Assembly: GCA_021014325.1 (NCBI GenBank) | Contig: CM037462.1 | Span: 11,514,501 to 11,578,500, forward strand | Source: Plazaster borealis | Taxonomy: Eukaryota > Echinodermata > Asteroidea > Forcipulatida > Labidiasteridae | DNA length: 64,000 nt | Reading direction: 5' to 3' | Part shown: piece after piece, positions 15,101-30,100 of the stretch | How the letters are laid out: the number at the start of each line of letters is the position of its first letter | How positions within the stretch are numbered: the first letter of the stretch is position 1 | Made by a program: the position numbers and the translations under genes | Notes under the pieces: model-generated | The model's database searches: none | What the model was told of the DNA's origin: nothing | What the model saw: only the letters and a program-made list of their open reading frames with translations

Positions 15101-18100
15101 CTGGGCTGATGCCATGGTTCTTCACGGATAATAGGCAATATATATACAAAACACAAAATTTAATAATGTTATTTTGTTTTGCATTTTACGATTCAATTTG
15201 ATGGGATAATACAGCATTGGTTTTTGAAATCTTGAGAGATTCATTTCAATCTCCAATACCGTAGTATGACAATTCTATCATAAAATGGGAGGGGGTTATA
15301 AAATGTGTTTTATACATGTACAATGTGTAACTTTCTGCTTTTGGATGGCCTCAAACCAGTTTAGCAGGGCTGGCTGATTTCTAGCCAATCCAATAATGCC
15401 ACCTGCCCAGCTAGGCCTATACATGTAGTTTGACCAGCGTCAGGCCTGGAATTGCATGAAGGCCATGGCACCTGTTGCCCCTGGTCTTGGCCTTGGTGCC
15501 CCTTCAAAAGTTTCCCATTATAGACTTTAAGATTTTCCAATATAAGTGCCCCTTGCAAAATGAAAATGGCCTCGAATGCCCTCTCAAAGATGAAATTTCA
15601 GGACTGAATCCCTTATATGTTTCACTGAACAGACCAACCAAGTATGACGTTTGCATCAAAATTGGGTTTAAAATGTATTTTAAAATATTTAGGTAGTACA
15701 TTTGTAATGTTCACAATGACGTTTGCATCAAAATTGGGTTTAAAATGTATTTTATGTACGTATGTTTTTGCAACGTTCACGAAACTCTATTTCCAGTCCG
15801 TGTCTTAGGGCGATCAAAAACTGGGAAGAAATTGCCTGGCTTTGGATGGAGCCAGTGTGTGTGAAGAGATTGTCACAGCAGTGGAATTACATAACACTTA
15901 CGAGCAGGGGCAGTGCATTTCCTATGGGCTTCTGGTAATCGTTGGAGCCAGTTTGTGTGAAGTGGGCGTGGCTTACAGCATCACACTTATGAACGGGGAC
16001 CGATTACATGGAGCTGCTTAAGCAGGAAATGTTACTTAACAATTTTCTGCTAAGCAAAAAGGAGCAGGATACCAGTCATAAATTGTACATGGAACATGTA
16101 GTATTTTGGCTGGTAACCTTATTCTGGTAAGCATAATTATTTTGTGCTTAGCTACTTTTTGTGCTTAGGCAGCTCTATGAAATTGGGCCCAGGGCAGTAC
16201 ATTTCCTATGGGCTTCTGGTAATCGTTGGAGCCAGTTTGTGTGAAGTGGGCGTGGCTTCCAGTGGAACTACATCACACTTACAGTAGTCAAGTGCACTGG
16301 ACTCAAGCTCTGGTGTGTCTACCTGGCAGAGTGTGGGTTCGAATGCAGGCCGTGACACTTGTGTCATTCAGCAAGACACTTAAAATTATTGCTTTGTCCT
16401 TCGGATGAGACGTAAAGCAGGAGGATCCTATGTGTTGTGTACTGCAGGCAAAAGAACCCAGTACACTTATCGTTAAAGAGAAGCAGTTCGCCCCAGTGTT
16501 TTCTGGTATGGCTGGCTGCAGATTGGGCCCACAGCACCTTGTAAACGGTTACATTGTGCTATGTAAATGAATGGGTCTTATGTTTCGAACATAGCTCCGC
16601 ATACCTTAAAGCGCTATATAAGAACTGTGTATTATTATTTCATGTTATCACAGCATGCAAAAGAAAGATCACATTTTCCTCTATGCCGGTAACTCCTCGA
16701 GTCGGGCTACGTCCCGTAGCCTTAGATCTCATCAAAGGTCTTCCTCAGGATCCTTGCTGTTCTCAAAAGCACCACCTTCGGTATTAGATCTACCCTTACA
16801 TTTGTCCCTATTATTATTATTATTATTAATATTATTATTATTATAACAAAATCTAGAAAAAGTATATTTCAAGGCTTCATTTTTGCCATAATTTATCAAG
16901 TCAGGTATGACAGCAAAATTTCTTTAAGAAGTCCCCCGCGTCAGGTTTGGAATAAAGGAGACTGAACATAACAGAAAAAAATTGATCCAATTTAGGTCTG
17001 CAAAGGACCACACTCGCTTCAGGAAGTCAAAGAGATCGCCGACAAAAAAATGCCATTTTCTACAAAGACAGCCTGGCTGGCTGCCATGGCAACGGACAAG
17101 GTCAGCTGATAGATTTACTCCCAGCCTATGATCTCTGAGCGATGACGGACAGAATGTAGGAGCAGTAGATGGGTTTTGATCTAGGCACTTAAACTGGGGT
17201 TGGGGTTTTTTTCTTTTTTTAATTGGCAAGTGCTAGAGTCATAAATTGGAATTGTTCGGCAGCACAAGTTGCACACTGTGTCAACAAAATACCTGTCATC
17301 AGATTTCCTGTCTGAAGGGTCTAGCAGGAAATAATTCAAAGATATTCATTTGCAGAGTATTACCAGCAAGGTTGCATGTTACACAATAAACAATTTAGAT
17401 GGAAACCTGTTTCAAATCTCAAGAACTACATGTATTCTATCAACAAACTTTGCTTTCAGCACAAGAAAAACAAAAAAAACTGATTTTCCTTCATCAAACT
17501 TTTCAAATATTTATCTCCTTCCACACTGTCTAATCGATTAAGCCAGCCTGCAGTATGATAACATGTAGTGAATGCATCGTCACAGTTTCGCTCGGTACCA
17601 GCGCCTCGTCCAGAGGCGCTGGGATGGGTTGTATGCACATGTGCATCAGACCATTCCCCTGACCTAATAACCCCAGGTCACCTTTTCCTGTTTACGAAAG
17701 GTTCTACTATCAATAATATATTGTGTAAATCCATTCGCAAATGATTATCATAATTTGCCTTATACTAAAAACAGGGCTCGACCGCAACATTCATCTTTCA
17801 ACTTTGGTTTATAAAGATCTTTTACATTATCCATGGAGCCTCCATGCATTATCACATGTATACGTGCACATAGTGTGCATTGTTATTGTGCGCATTGTGC
17901 CGTTCAGCAGTACAAGCGTTCCCACCATGCGTCACTACACCCTGAACAAGAATTTGTTGAAGCTCATCAGCCCATCCCACCAGTCTTGGATGAGACCGGT
18001 GGGGTCGAGCGAAGTTCACAGTACAGATGTGAGTTCCAGACGCACTCGTGGTACCGTCACACACAACCAGTGCAGTTGAATAGTTTATTTCAACAAATTG

Positions 18101-21100
18101 GTCAAGGGTTCTCCCCATGCACAAGCTAGCGTATTGGGCCGATACAAGTGATTTGCGTGCCAATATGCGCAAATTTTGGCCGATACGCAAAAAAAACATG
18201 TATTCAATATATAAAAATTTAAAAATTCACAAAAAACATCAAGAGAAAACCATATAGAATGCTCCAGATTGCACAGTGGGGCTTTTAAAACCAAGATAAA
18301 CAACAAGTCGAAAACATTCCAAAGACCTTGTTTCAATTCAGCTTGCTTCGGCTTTTAACATAAAAAATATTGAGTCCAGAATGCCCCACAGTTTTGAAAA
18401 CACCTTGGGAGAACCCTGAGTAGTATTGCAAAAACAGAAAACTGAAAGAAAAAAAGAAGATTAAAAAAAAAAAAAATCCTACCTCAAACATTCGGTTTGA
18501 ATCAGTCACCTCCAGATCGCTGATTACTTCTGCTTCATGCTTGTCCTCATCGTCCTGATCTGCCACAACCGTCGCCTCTTTATCCTTGATCGTCCCATCA
18601 CTCCTCTCCATCCCTTCTACCTCCTCCTTGGCACCTTTCTCAGTGTCTTTGCCTGCCTCCTTGGTCTCTCCGGTGCCTCGCTCATCTTCAATGAGGAGAT
18701 TCTTGTTGGTCTTCTGCCGTCTTAGAAACTCATGGGCGATGTTGAGGGCTATAGTCTTGGCGTACTCCTCTTCTATTTCTGTTGATTCATCTACAGCAAA
18801 AAAAAAAGCAAAAGATATTTAAAGGCACTGAACACGTTTGGAAATTGTCAAAGGCCAGTGTTCTCACTTGGTGTATCCCAACATATGCATAAAATAACAA
18901 GCCTGTGAAAATTTGGGCTCAATTGGTCATCGAAGTTGCAAGAAAATTATGAAAGAAAAAACACCATTGTTGTACAAATTTGTGTTCTTTCAGATAGGAA
19001 TAAAAACTTCTTGCAAGAAGTTTTTATTATTTTGTGAGAAATTACCTCTTTCTCAAAATCTAGGTTACTTCAGAGGGAGTTGTTTCCTACAATGTTTTAA
19101 ACTATCAACAGCTCTCCGTTGCTTGTTACCAAGTAAGTTTTCATGCTAATATTTGTTTTGAGTCATTACCAAACGTGTACGATACCTTTAAATACAATTC
19201 TATAAGGCATTGTATTCTTTAATGTATTCTCATGTTGTGTTTTTCTACAGGCTGTAAACTAAATTTTCTAAATCTTTGAATACAATAAACAGGAACTGAA
19301 TTTGACTTTGACTATTTCCCCAAAAATGTTTTTTGCAGAATGTAGCCAAAGCGTATTCAGCAATTAGCGACAAGTACATGAATCCTGCTGGGTTTTTAAA
19401 ATTATATATAAATCAGTGTACACTGATTCTTTGTCTTCATTATCAAGGTAAATATCAAACGTGTAACTAATTAATTGCTGTCAGATTATTTATAACTAGC
19501 CTTCCGCAATAATACTAAAAATAGAAGCTCAAACAAGTGTGTCAAATTTCACTAATTTACCGTTCATTTGTTCGATAAATGTAGATATACAATAAAACTA
19601 AACCGTGAAAATTTCATTTCAAAAGGTGGTCGCGTTTTTGAGATATATCGCCGAAAATCCAGAGTGGTTATGTCCATACAGGAAGAATAATCCGTAATTG
19701 GAATACATAATCTGAGAAACGCATCTGACAGTAACCTTTCTCAGATTCAAATTTTGGGGGGATAAAAACTTATATCTTATTCCATAACCACATTACTTCG
19801 AATTTAACTGATTCTCAAAATGCTTTCAAATCGAGGGGGCTAAAATTGCAACCTTAGCAAGATATCGTCTGATCTTTCCTGTTCACGATCAATTTCATAA
19901 CAGATTAGCATCATTTGTGAAGATCCCACACATCTGCATCGGTTCACATTTCCGTTTAATTTGAACTGAAATCGGATCTTGATCTGAAGCCAGTTCTCAG
20001 AATCTCCCCCAGGAGTTCCAGTCAGGCGTAAATGTCGGCTTATAAAAAAAAACGTCACTAAAGTCCTCGATGGTTTATAAATAACTGTGACGATAATCAG
20101 AGTAATCAATTATAGGGTTGTGCAGCTACGTTTATTTTCCTAAACGGTTTAAAGGAGACTTGTGACTTCCATTTCATTGTTTGACGGTTTCTACTGATTC
20201 CAATCCAAATTTAGAATTGGAACTGTGGTGCAAATTGAGAATCGGAACTACTACAAACAAATGTGAACAATAATCAAGATAATCAATTATAGGGTTGTGC
20301 AGCTACGTTTATTTTCCTAAGCGGTTTAAAGGAGACTTGTGACTTCCGTTTCATTGTTTAACCATTTCTACTGATTCCAATCCAAATTGAGAATTGGAAC
20401 TACATGTATGGTGCAAATTGAGAATCGGAACTATTACAAACACATGTGACAATAATCAAGATAATTAATTATAGGGTTGTGCATACTATGTTTATTTTCC
20501 TAAATGGTTAAAGGAGACTTGTGACTTCTGTTTAATTGTTTAACCATTTCTACTGATTCCAATCCAAATTGAGAATTGGAACTGTGGTGCAAATTGAGAA
20601 TCGGAACTACCACAAACAAATGTGACAATAATCAAGATAATCAATTATAGGGTTGTGCAGCTTTGTTTATTTTCCTAAGCGGTTAAAGGAGACTTGTAAA
20701 AAATAGTTAGTTTCGACCCTAGCAGAGTCTTTCTCGAAGGCTTTAAAATGTTCGTACAAAATGTACACTGCATGCTACCATGGCGACAGCTGATACTGTA
20801 CAGTCGGTATGCATGATGTACATGTGCGAATGTTAAGCACTGCTGCACAGTGTGAATGTATAATGAGCCTGTATTCACACATGTAGTCTTCTGATTGGTT
20901 CGCAAAAAGATGTGTCCTTGGCTTCGTGGTTTCCTACCTGCCTTTCACCTCAGTGGACCCCGGTTCGAATCCCGAACTAAAGCCCTTGCATGAGGATTGG
21001 GTTTTCAGTCCCTACCTGATTGCATGGTTGTTCCCTATTTGGGGAGTTTCGTCCCACATCTAAAACTGACATTTCTTCATCACCTTCTATACGCAGGTAA

Positions 21101-24100
21101 ATCTTCTGGGCCCAATTTCACAGAGCTGCTTAACGGCCGATTTTGTGCTTACTGAGCGAGTTTCCATTTCAAACGCTGCTAACCTCAAGCACACGAAAAG
21201 GCATGCTAACCTTCCGGTGCTTACTGTATGAAAATGAATGACGTGACAATGCAAATCCATGGTGAACGAGCAAGATGGCCGCCTAATTTTCTTGCTAACA
21301 TGTGAAATACGCTTATGAACAAGCAAATTGTTCTGCTACAGTGAGCATGAAAATTTGCTTACCGTTAAGCAGCTTTATGAAGTTGGGCCCATGTCACAGA
21401 GCCCTTGGTTTCGTTACAGAAATATAATAATACAAAACTGCATACTGAGTTTTCTACACACAGTGTGATTTGCAAGGCTGCAACAATAGCAAAAATTTGA
21501 TAAAATATCTGACTTCTGAAAATAATTTCATTCCAGACCTACAGTAATGTACATGTCGGGAAAAATTTACCCAGGCATCCCGTGAAATTTTTTTCCTCTG
21601 CAGAGAGACCTCGCGAAATCAACTCACATGCATTCATTACAAATCATGTTCCTTTTGCAGTTTAAAATTTCCTTTTTGATCATTTTCTTCGGATATCTCA
21701 GGACAAGGTGACATTCTTGGAAACAATATTGTTCGAGGAGACAGGAAAAGGAGAAGACAGAAAGCTCAGTTGAGTGGATGGGTTATGGGATATGATCAAG
21801 CCAAATTTCATGGCTCTGCTTTTAGTAAGCGAAAAAAATCGTCACTTTCGGTGGCAGAAGAATCCGCACTTAAAGGTATCGTACATGTTTGGTAATGACT
21901 CAAAACAAATATTAGCATAAAAACTTACTTGGTAACAAGCAATGGAGAGCTGTTGTAGGAAACGACTCCCTCTGAAGTAACGTAGTTTTTAAGAAAGAGG
22001 TAATTTCTCACTAAAATAATAAAAACTTCTTGCAAGAAGCTTTTATTCCTATCTGAAAGCACACAAATTTGTACAACAAGGGTGTTTTTTCTTTCATAAT
22101 TTTCTTGCAACTTCGATGACCAAGTGAGCCCAAATTTTGACAGGCTTGTTATTTTATGCATATGTTGGGATACACCAAGTTAGAACACTTGTCTTTGACA
22201 ATTTCCAAACGTGTTCAGTGCCTTTAAAAAACAAAACAATTAAAGGTTTTGTACAGGATTGGTAAGGATAAAATACATCACTGTTCAATTTTAGTCTGAA
22301 AGCTTACTGATTATGAAGTTCATACTAGAACTACTTTTTACTATGAAATATTTCCCTCTGAAATGAATTGATTATTCAAGAAAACTGTATCTGAAAACCT
22401 AAAAAAGAAACGCAACAGCCGATTTTGATTGTTAAAACCAAAATTAAGGACAATGTGTTAACATGCTTAAAATTGTGCATGGCTTTTCACTATTTTCTCC
22501 TGACTCACACAGCAGATGAGGCACAAATTTTCACAGGTTTGTTATCTCATGTGTGGTTGATCACAAAAAACATGAACACTGTATGCGAATATTTTGTCAG
22601 CTCTACCAATCCTGTATTATATAATACCCTTTAAGATACATGGTAAACGAGAAATCTAGTGAATTATGAGTTACAAGGTTTTTCGTACAGGGTTTTTTGT
22701 TTTTGTGCTGAAAAAGTTTTCAAGTCTACACATAACCCAATTAAATAATTTTCCAGGTTAATAAAAAAACACACTGAATCCATTAGGGTTTCTCGGACGG
22801 AGACACTCACCGAGCATGGCTTTTTCCAGGTCCGACTTTTCTATTGGCTGTTCCTGCCAGATGTGCGCTCCATCTTGATTAAGGATGTGGCAGAGATGGG
22901 TAGCGTCAATTCCGCTTGTTGATGTCTCCTCAGTCTCGCATCTATCAAAACAAACCGAATGTTCTTAATAATAAAGATAAAATGCCTCATAAGTAAAAGC
23001 TGGAGTAAAACAAATGATCATGTTCAGACGGCAGGAAAACATCCTAACAGTCTGCAGGGAGCAAAAGAGGGAACTCGGCAAAGTCAAGACCACTGATGTC
23101 ATTTCTTTAATAAAGCACGCAGACAACATTTGGTATTGTAATTTACCAGTGTCCACAATTCATGTGATCCATATACATGAAATAACAAACCTAGAAATCA
23201 GAGCCATCAGAGTCACACGAAAAAAGTGAAGGAAAAAACCCCACCATTGAACGTATGTTTTCTCTGTTTTCAAACACTGGTTTTTGGACTCTCGAGAGAT
23301 CAAAAAATATTGTTATACTCATTTCTCAAAACAAAAAAATATAACATTTCAAGCAATAACATTTCTAGGGAAGTTTTTCACTGTGACCATCTTTATAAGT
23401 AAGTCATGTAAAAATCTGTGAACTTTTCAGGCCTGAAATTTCATCTTTGAGAGGGCAAGGCTATTTTCACTTTTGAGGGGGCATCAAGGCCAGGCCAAGA
23501 CACGGACAATGGAGGCTATGGCCTCCTTAGCCTTTGTTTAATTCCTCAGTTGTTAACACCCCCTAAATAGGCGCCCTTCCCTTCAAAAATTGTTTTTCAG
23601 GGAAAGTACATTGATCATTGTGTTTGGAGAGTAAAGTTAATTCACATCCTCTAGTTTGCAATAAACACACCATTAAACCAACCTGTGAAGATTTTATTTT
23701 TGGTGATCAGGTTTTATTAGGAAAAAAACGAAACGTGTTGTCAGGAATTTTGTGCACATTCATATTACAGGGTTCTTCCAATGCACAAGCTAGCGTATCA
23801 AACTGCGTGCCGATACGCGCACATTTCAGCCGATACAAAAAAAAAATTATAATTTAAAAAAAAAACATCAAGAGAAAACCATTGCACATACATTTGTACA
23901 TGTAGGGCTTTTAAAACCGAGATAAACACCAAGTAGAAAATATTCCAACGACCTTGTTTCAATTCAGCGTGCTTCGGCCAAACATCCAAAAATTTGGGTT
24001 CAGAGTGCCCCACAGTTTTGAAAAAACTTGGTGAGAATGCTGATATTAGGCTTATTTTGATTGTGACAATAAAAAAAAAGCAAATACAATTTGGGGGTCT

Positions 24101-27100
24101 TCAAATGTTATTTTCTTGATTTGGGCATTTTGTTGGACAGAAATGTTATTCTGGAAGATTGGTACTGGTAAGGACTTTATAATCAGTGAGCTTTCAGATT
24201 GAAACTAATTATATTTTTCAATAGTCACCAGTCCAGAGTTCATTACGCTGCTTAAGCAGAAAAAAATTGCTTAAAAAATTATGCTAAGCAACAATAAGCA
24301 GATTAGCATTGGTATTTTAGCTGGTAACCCTTTTCTGGTAAGCATAATTTTGTTGAGCTTACAGCTATTTGTTTGTGCTTAAGCAGCTCTAGGAAATTGG
24401 GCCCTTTATTTATACACCCAGACACCGCTGGCCAGCCAGAGTCTAGTAATGTTATCAGTGAGCCAGTAAGTCATGCAGTCTTGGGCAAGCATTACATACG
24501 TAATTGTGGACCTGAGAGCAAAAGAGGTCCACACAAGGGTTTTGACTTACACACGTCAGCGTTCCCCCACTGGCCAAATACCAACTGAAACACCCAAGGA
24601 CCAGTCAGAATTCTGTCCAATTAGTCCGGCGGGCTAGTTGATTGCTTGCCACTGCAACATGTAAACCAGCTGATTAATCATATTGCTTCAAATCACATAG
24701 TCTCATAATAATAATAATACGCAGTTCTTATATAGCGCTTTATACTCCCGATGGGTGTCTCAGTATTTTTCCTACAAGGTAAGTGGAGTTACGTGTTGAA
24801 GTATGAGACCTCCTTTGCATAGCACCATGTAATGGTTTACAAGGTGCTGTGGCGCAATATGCAGCCAATCAAACCAGGAACACCAGGGCGAACCCCTTCT
24901 CTTTACGATAAGTGCACTGGGTTCTTTTGCGTGCATTACACAACACACGGGACCTACGGCTTAACGTCCCATCCGAAGGACGAAGCGTGTGGTTAAGTGT
25001 CTTGCTTAAGGACACAAGTGTCATGACTGGGATTCGAACCCACACTCTGCTGATCAGAAACACCAGAGCTTGAGTTCGGTGTTCTTATCCGCTCGGCCAC
25101 GACACGCCATGCTTGTATATGTTGAAAGGAAACCCCCAATACAAACCAGTGAAAAAGCTGGCAAGCTAACTGGTCCTGCTGGCTAGTTGCTGAAAAAAGT
25201 TAATGGCAAACCCTGCTTATCCACACAGTTTTTTCACCATTGTTGAAGAAGATGTTTTTTTCTTAATGCACAGAGCAAAGAAATGTCCACAGAGGCTATG
25301 TAACACAGAACTGTGTGTTTTTCCAAATAATATGTCAATTTACTCATTTATCATTTATGTCTTTACGAGTTCAAAGCAGCCTCGCACTCCTAAAAGAGAA
25401 AATAAAAATTTAATGGTCTTCTAAAATTATGTTCTAGTCCAGTGCAATTTTTGTTGTGGTCCAGTGGAGATTGTCTGCATGGTCTGGTACATGTAACTTT
25501 TTAGTGTTATAAAAGTTGTTTTTGTTTGACGTAGGTTCGAGTCCCAGTCTTGACACTTGTGTCCTTAATTAAGCAAGACACTTAAAACCACTATTGCTTC
25601 GTCCTTCGGATGGGACGTAAAGCCGTTGGTTTGTGTGTTGCTTGTAAAAGAAACCAGCTACACTTATCACTAAGAGAAGGGGTTGCCCAATGTTTCTGGC
25701 AGTGGCTGTTGAAAGCACCTCAGCACCTTGTGAATGTAAATGCACGTAGATAAACATGATAAAGCGCTATATAAATACTAGTTTTTTGTTATTATCATTA
25801 TCCACAGGAGCTGTACCGGTACAAAGCAACGATGTGTGAACAATTAATGCAAACAGTCCAGTATGAAATGCTGAAGAGCACCGCAGTCAATAACTGGTTT
25901 TGCTTCTGTTGAACAACAAATAGAACGTTGTGAAATGAAGCTGAAATAACATCAAGTCGGCATTTGTGCGTTTCCGTAGTGATGAGGGGAAAAGAGCTTC
26001 GAACATGTTAATCAACTGTATATTGGATGCGTTGGTGGGCATAAAAATTTGCATCTACATGTATGTGCGTACAGTACAGCATTCAAAATATGAACCACAC
26101 TTTGTACATGCTCATGTTCAGAAACTGTGTATAACATGAAATGCTCCCTTTTTTCTGAAATTTTGATCAGAAAATATCAATATTTTATTTTAACAAAAAT
26201 AATAAAAAAAATAAAAAAAATAATGCTGGAATAAACAAAAAATGCAAACCTATTTATGTATCCATTTTATTTATTTGTCAAGATATCGCGCGCACATAAT
26301 TTGCGGGAAATAGTTCCTGAACCGGGCAATATACTCTAAACATTTGACTGGTTACAGCGTCCTCATGATGTGAACAGCAACTACAAAACTGAATCTGGGG
26401 AAACTTAAATCGTTCCTTTAGTTGTTAAATTGATTTGCTGATGAGTTGAATGTTGAATTATAACGGTTTAGTTATAAAACCCAGAAAAGTTTCTTTTCTT
26501 ACTACATGTAAGAGAAGATTTATCTCATTTCACTTATCGGAAGATATTGATCGGACTAAAAAATCAACATATTGAACTTATTTCATTATTTTTTTCAAGA
26601 TATGACAGAGGACTTGAGGTATTATTAGGCCTAATAAAAATAATTGTTTGTTTCCAGTAACCCGACCGTCCGTGCAAAAACCTTGCAACCGTAAAAATGT
26701 TATCAACATTTTTTTAAAACTTTTTTTTCCCTCCTAATTTAAAAAAAAAGTTTGATTGGAATGGTAGACACAGTTAACCAGTTAACCGGATATCACAAAT
26801 TTCGTTCAACTGTTTTGGAAATATACTAGGTGCACAACATAAATAGTTTGAAAAGGAATATTATTGTGTCCTTATTGTAACATGAACAGCCAGTCAGTGT
26901 GATTACATAAAAGTTCCTGTGACATCAAAGGATTTTATGTTTTGGTTGGAACAATTTTCATGTGTTCAACAAACCCTTCCTACTGACAGGGAAAACATAA
27001 AAAGACTTGAATGAAATCAAAGTATGCTTCAGGAGTCAATGTAACAAAGAATGTGATGATTAAAAAAATTGTAATAAACTATACCCTACTACCCTATTTT

Positions 27101-30100
27101 TTGTGGCCTGTTAAGCCAACATAACAAATTCTTTTAGTGTCTAGAACCCTAAAAATATGTACTTTTTAGAGTGTAAAATGTAAATATTTTCCGAAAGGGG
27201 GCGCTGCCCCATTAGACCCCCAACAGGGATTGCAGTGCACCCCCTGGACCCCGCTTAACGCATGACGTTGAGTTAGGGGCCGATATAATTTATTATACTG
27301 CATTTTAAAACTGAATATTTTAGTTTTCCAGAAAAAAGTATTTTTGTAAAATAATTTTTTTTCCCTACCTACAGTCCCAAATCTTTCGGAGCATGTTACC
27401 GGAAACAAAGAATTATTTTTATTAGGCCTTGTTCAATTGAAAAACAAAAGACCACTGTATGACTTCTATGATCATGTGTTTACTGGCCAGACGCAAAAAT
27501 TACTAGCCTAGGGCCAGCGGTCTAGTGTAAATTTTGAGCCCTGTTAAGTGTAATATAATACAGAGCTGCCAACATTTGCATCTTGCAATCAGGGAGATTT
27601 TGTACAACAATCAGGGAGATAATAAGAATTAAACACTCAACATAATAGGGAAAATGTTTCCATATAAATCAGGGAATTTTTCAAATTTGTTCATCAGAAC
27701 ATGGAAAGATTGGTTTATTTTCAGGGAACTTTCTGAAGAATCGGGGAGAGTTTTGCAGCTCTGGTATTGCCTCAACTTTATACAATGTATAATTACATTC
27801 ATTTGTTGAACTCAACAGTATCTAATCTAAGCAATTAGATGTACAATGTATACACTTCTTGTAAATTTATGAATATTTTATCGTTGGCTTGCCGGGGGGG
27901 GGGGCACTTTTATGTTTGATCTTCTCAGTAATGAAAGGGCAAAGGAATTACGCATCAGACTTTATTGTCCATCTTTCGGTTGCCATCAGTTTGTTCCTTC
28001 AATCGTTAATTATCGTTCAATTACTATATTCCCTCGGGTACTCCTTGGTTTCCACGTACATGTACATCCAGATAGCTCCAGGTCTCGCACTAGGCTCTGT
28101 ACAATCGACATAGTCATCATTTCAGAAGCCGTATGCAACTCCATGACATCAATTATATGTGGTCTCCTATTTTTCTCCCTCCATCGCGCCTGCATCTATC
28201 TCCATGGCAACCAGAATGGAGACTGAGGCAGACTTGTTTACCACCACCAAACCAATCACCAGTCAATATTTTTCCATGCACCAGCATGTCCTGGAGGCCG
28301 CAATTAACGACGATGCAACAACACGTCCATTAGTTTTGTGTTGATTTTGATATATTTATTTTTTCAAGGGCGATGGGTTTTTTTTAAGGAAAGAAAAGCT
28401 TCATTAAAAAGGAAAGTTGTCAACAACTTTGGTACCTTGACTTGATACTGTTGAATGCCCTTATTTGTGTTAACACCTGGGCCCAACTTCATAGAGCTGC
28501 TTAAGCACGAAAAGTAGCTAAGCACAACAAACTTATGATTACCAGAATAAGGTTACCAGCTAAACTACCATGTCACATGTACAATTTGTGACTGGTATCC
28601 TGCTCTTTTATGCTAAGCAGAACATTTTTAAGCAATATTTTTAGCTTAAGCAGCTCTATGAAATTGGGCCCTTGGCTGGCAGGGGGGGGGGCACTTATTC
28701 TGGCAAGCTGAATCAAACAACTGCTCCTTGTATTTATTGATTTTCTTCTTTATGCTACAGTATAGGAACCTGTTGATAAAGCTGTTCTTCACAAGCTGTT
28801 TTTTCCCACTAAACTTCATTTTATTTTTATCATAACTGGTAAATGTAGAGCACACATTCTAAGGCATCCACGGCCCAATGTCACAGAGCTGCTTCCAAAT
28901 CACAAAAAGAAGCTAAGCACTATAAAAGTATGCTTACCAGAATAAGGTTACCAGCCAAAATACCATCCAACATGTACCATTTGTGACTGGTAATCTTCCT
29001 CATTTTTGCTTAGCAGAAAATTGTTAAAGGCATCATACACGTTTGGTAATTACTCAAAATATATATTAGCATAAAAACTGACTTGGTAACGAGCAACAGA
29101 GAGCTGTTGATAGTATAAAACATTGTGAGAAACGACTCCCTCTGAAGTAACGTAGTTTTTGAGAAAGAGGTCATTTCTCACTAAAATAATAAAAACTTCT
29201 TGCAAGAAGTTTTTATTCCTATCTGAAAGCACGCAAATTTGTACAACAAGGGTGTTTTTTCTTTCATCATTTTCTTGCAACTTCGATGACCAATTGAGCC
29301 CAAATTTTCACAGGTTTGTTATTTTATGCATATGTTGGGATACACCAAATGAGAACACTGGTCTTTGACAATTACCAAATGTGTTCAGTGCCTTTAATGT
29401 GGTAACTACGACACAAAATGTAAAACTTCCCATATGATCAGTGTAGTATCTCGCATGCCAGGAAATTCTCTGGAATGTACGAGATCACTATTTTTGTAAA
29501 CAAAGGTTACATTGTCAATTACAAGCTCTTATTGTCATCTATTTTGATGAGCAAATGAACCGAGTTTTGAGTTTTGGCATGAGGTGCCTGGTGTTTGGTA
29601 AGGAGCGCCATAAATTTTACGAAAGTTGGTTTTGACCGTGGGCCCTTTTAGTTTTCTGATGCACTGATGCTTTACATGTGATATAACCTAGCGATTCAAC
29701 TCTTTTTTAGGTTGTCTGACTTGTGACTCAGACTCGAGTGGCATTTTTGATGACTTGGACTTGAGTCACAAGGCAAAACAAAATAAAAAATGCTTGTTTG
29801 TCCTCGTCCGACCGACTGTCATTTGCGTCTCTACTGAAAAAGTGTGGTATTTTAAGTATTTTGTTCAGAATTTTCATTAAAAATCTCCCCCAAAAATTGT
29901 CGAAAAATGTTGAAACAGGGAGAAACTATACCGTCTTGTTAGTTGAACAGTTGTCAGTATTAAAATACTATACAAAGACATTTAATAAAGAGTTCAATAC
30001 AGCTGTGAAAGTGTTGTGTTTTGTGTTTGGACTTAATATTTCAATACCAAAGAGTTTATATTCTCAAATACAATATCCATATTAAAAATTATTATTATTA

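Noticed and set aside
20100..20700. CRISPR-like array
   Set aside because: The ~180-bp units are repeated in full without short repeats and unique spacers; this is a eukaryotic tandem repeat.
27912..28340. Overlapping frames of 60-104 codons on both strands
   Set aside because: No recognisable domain, no consistent splice context, intronic position.
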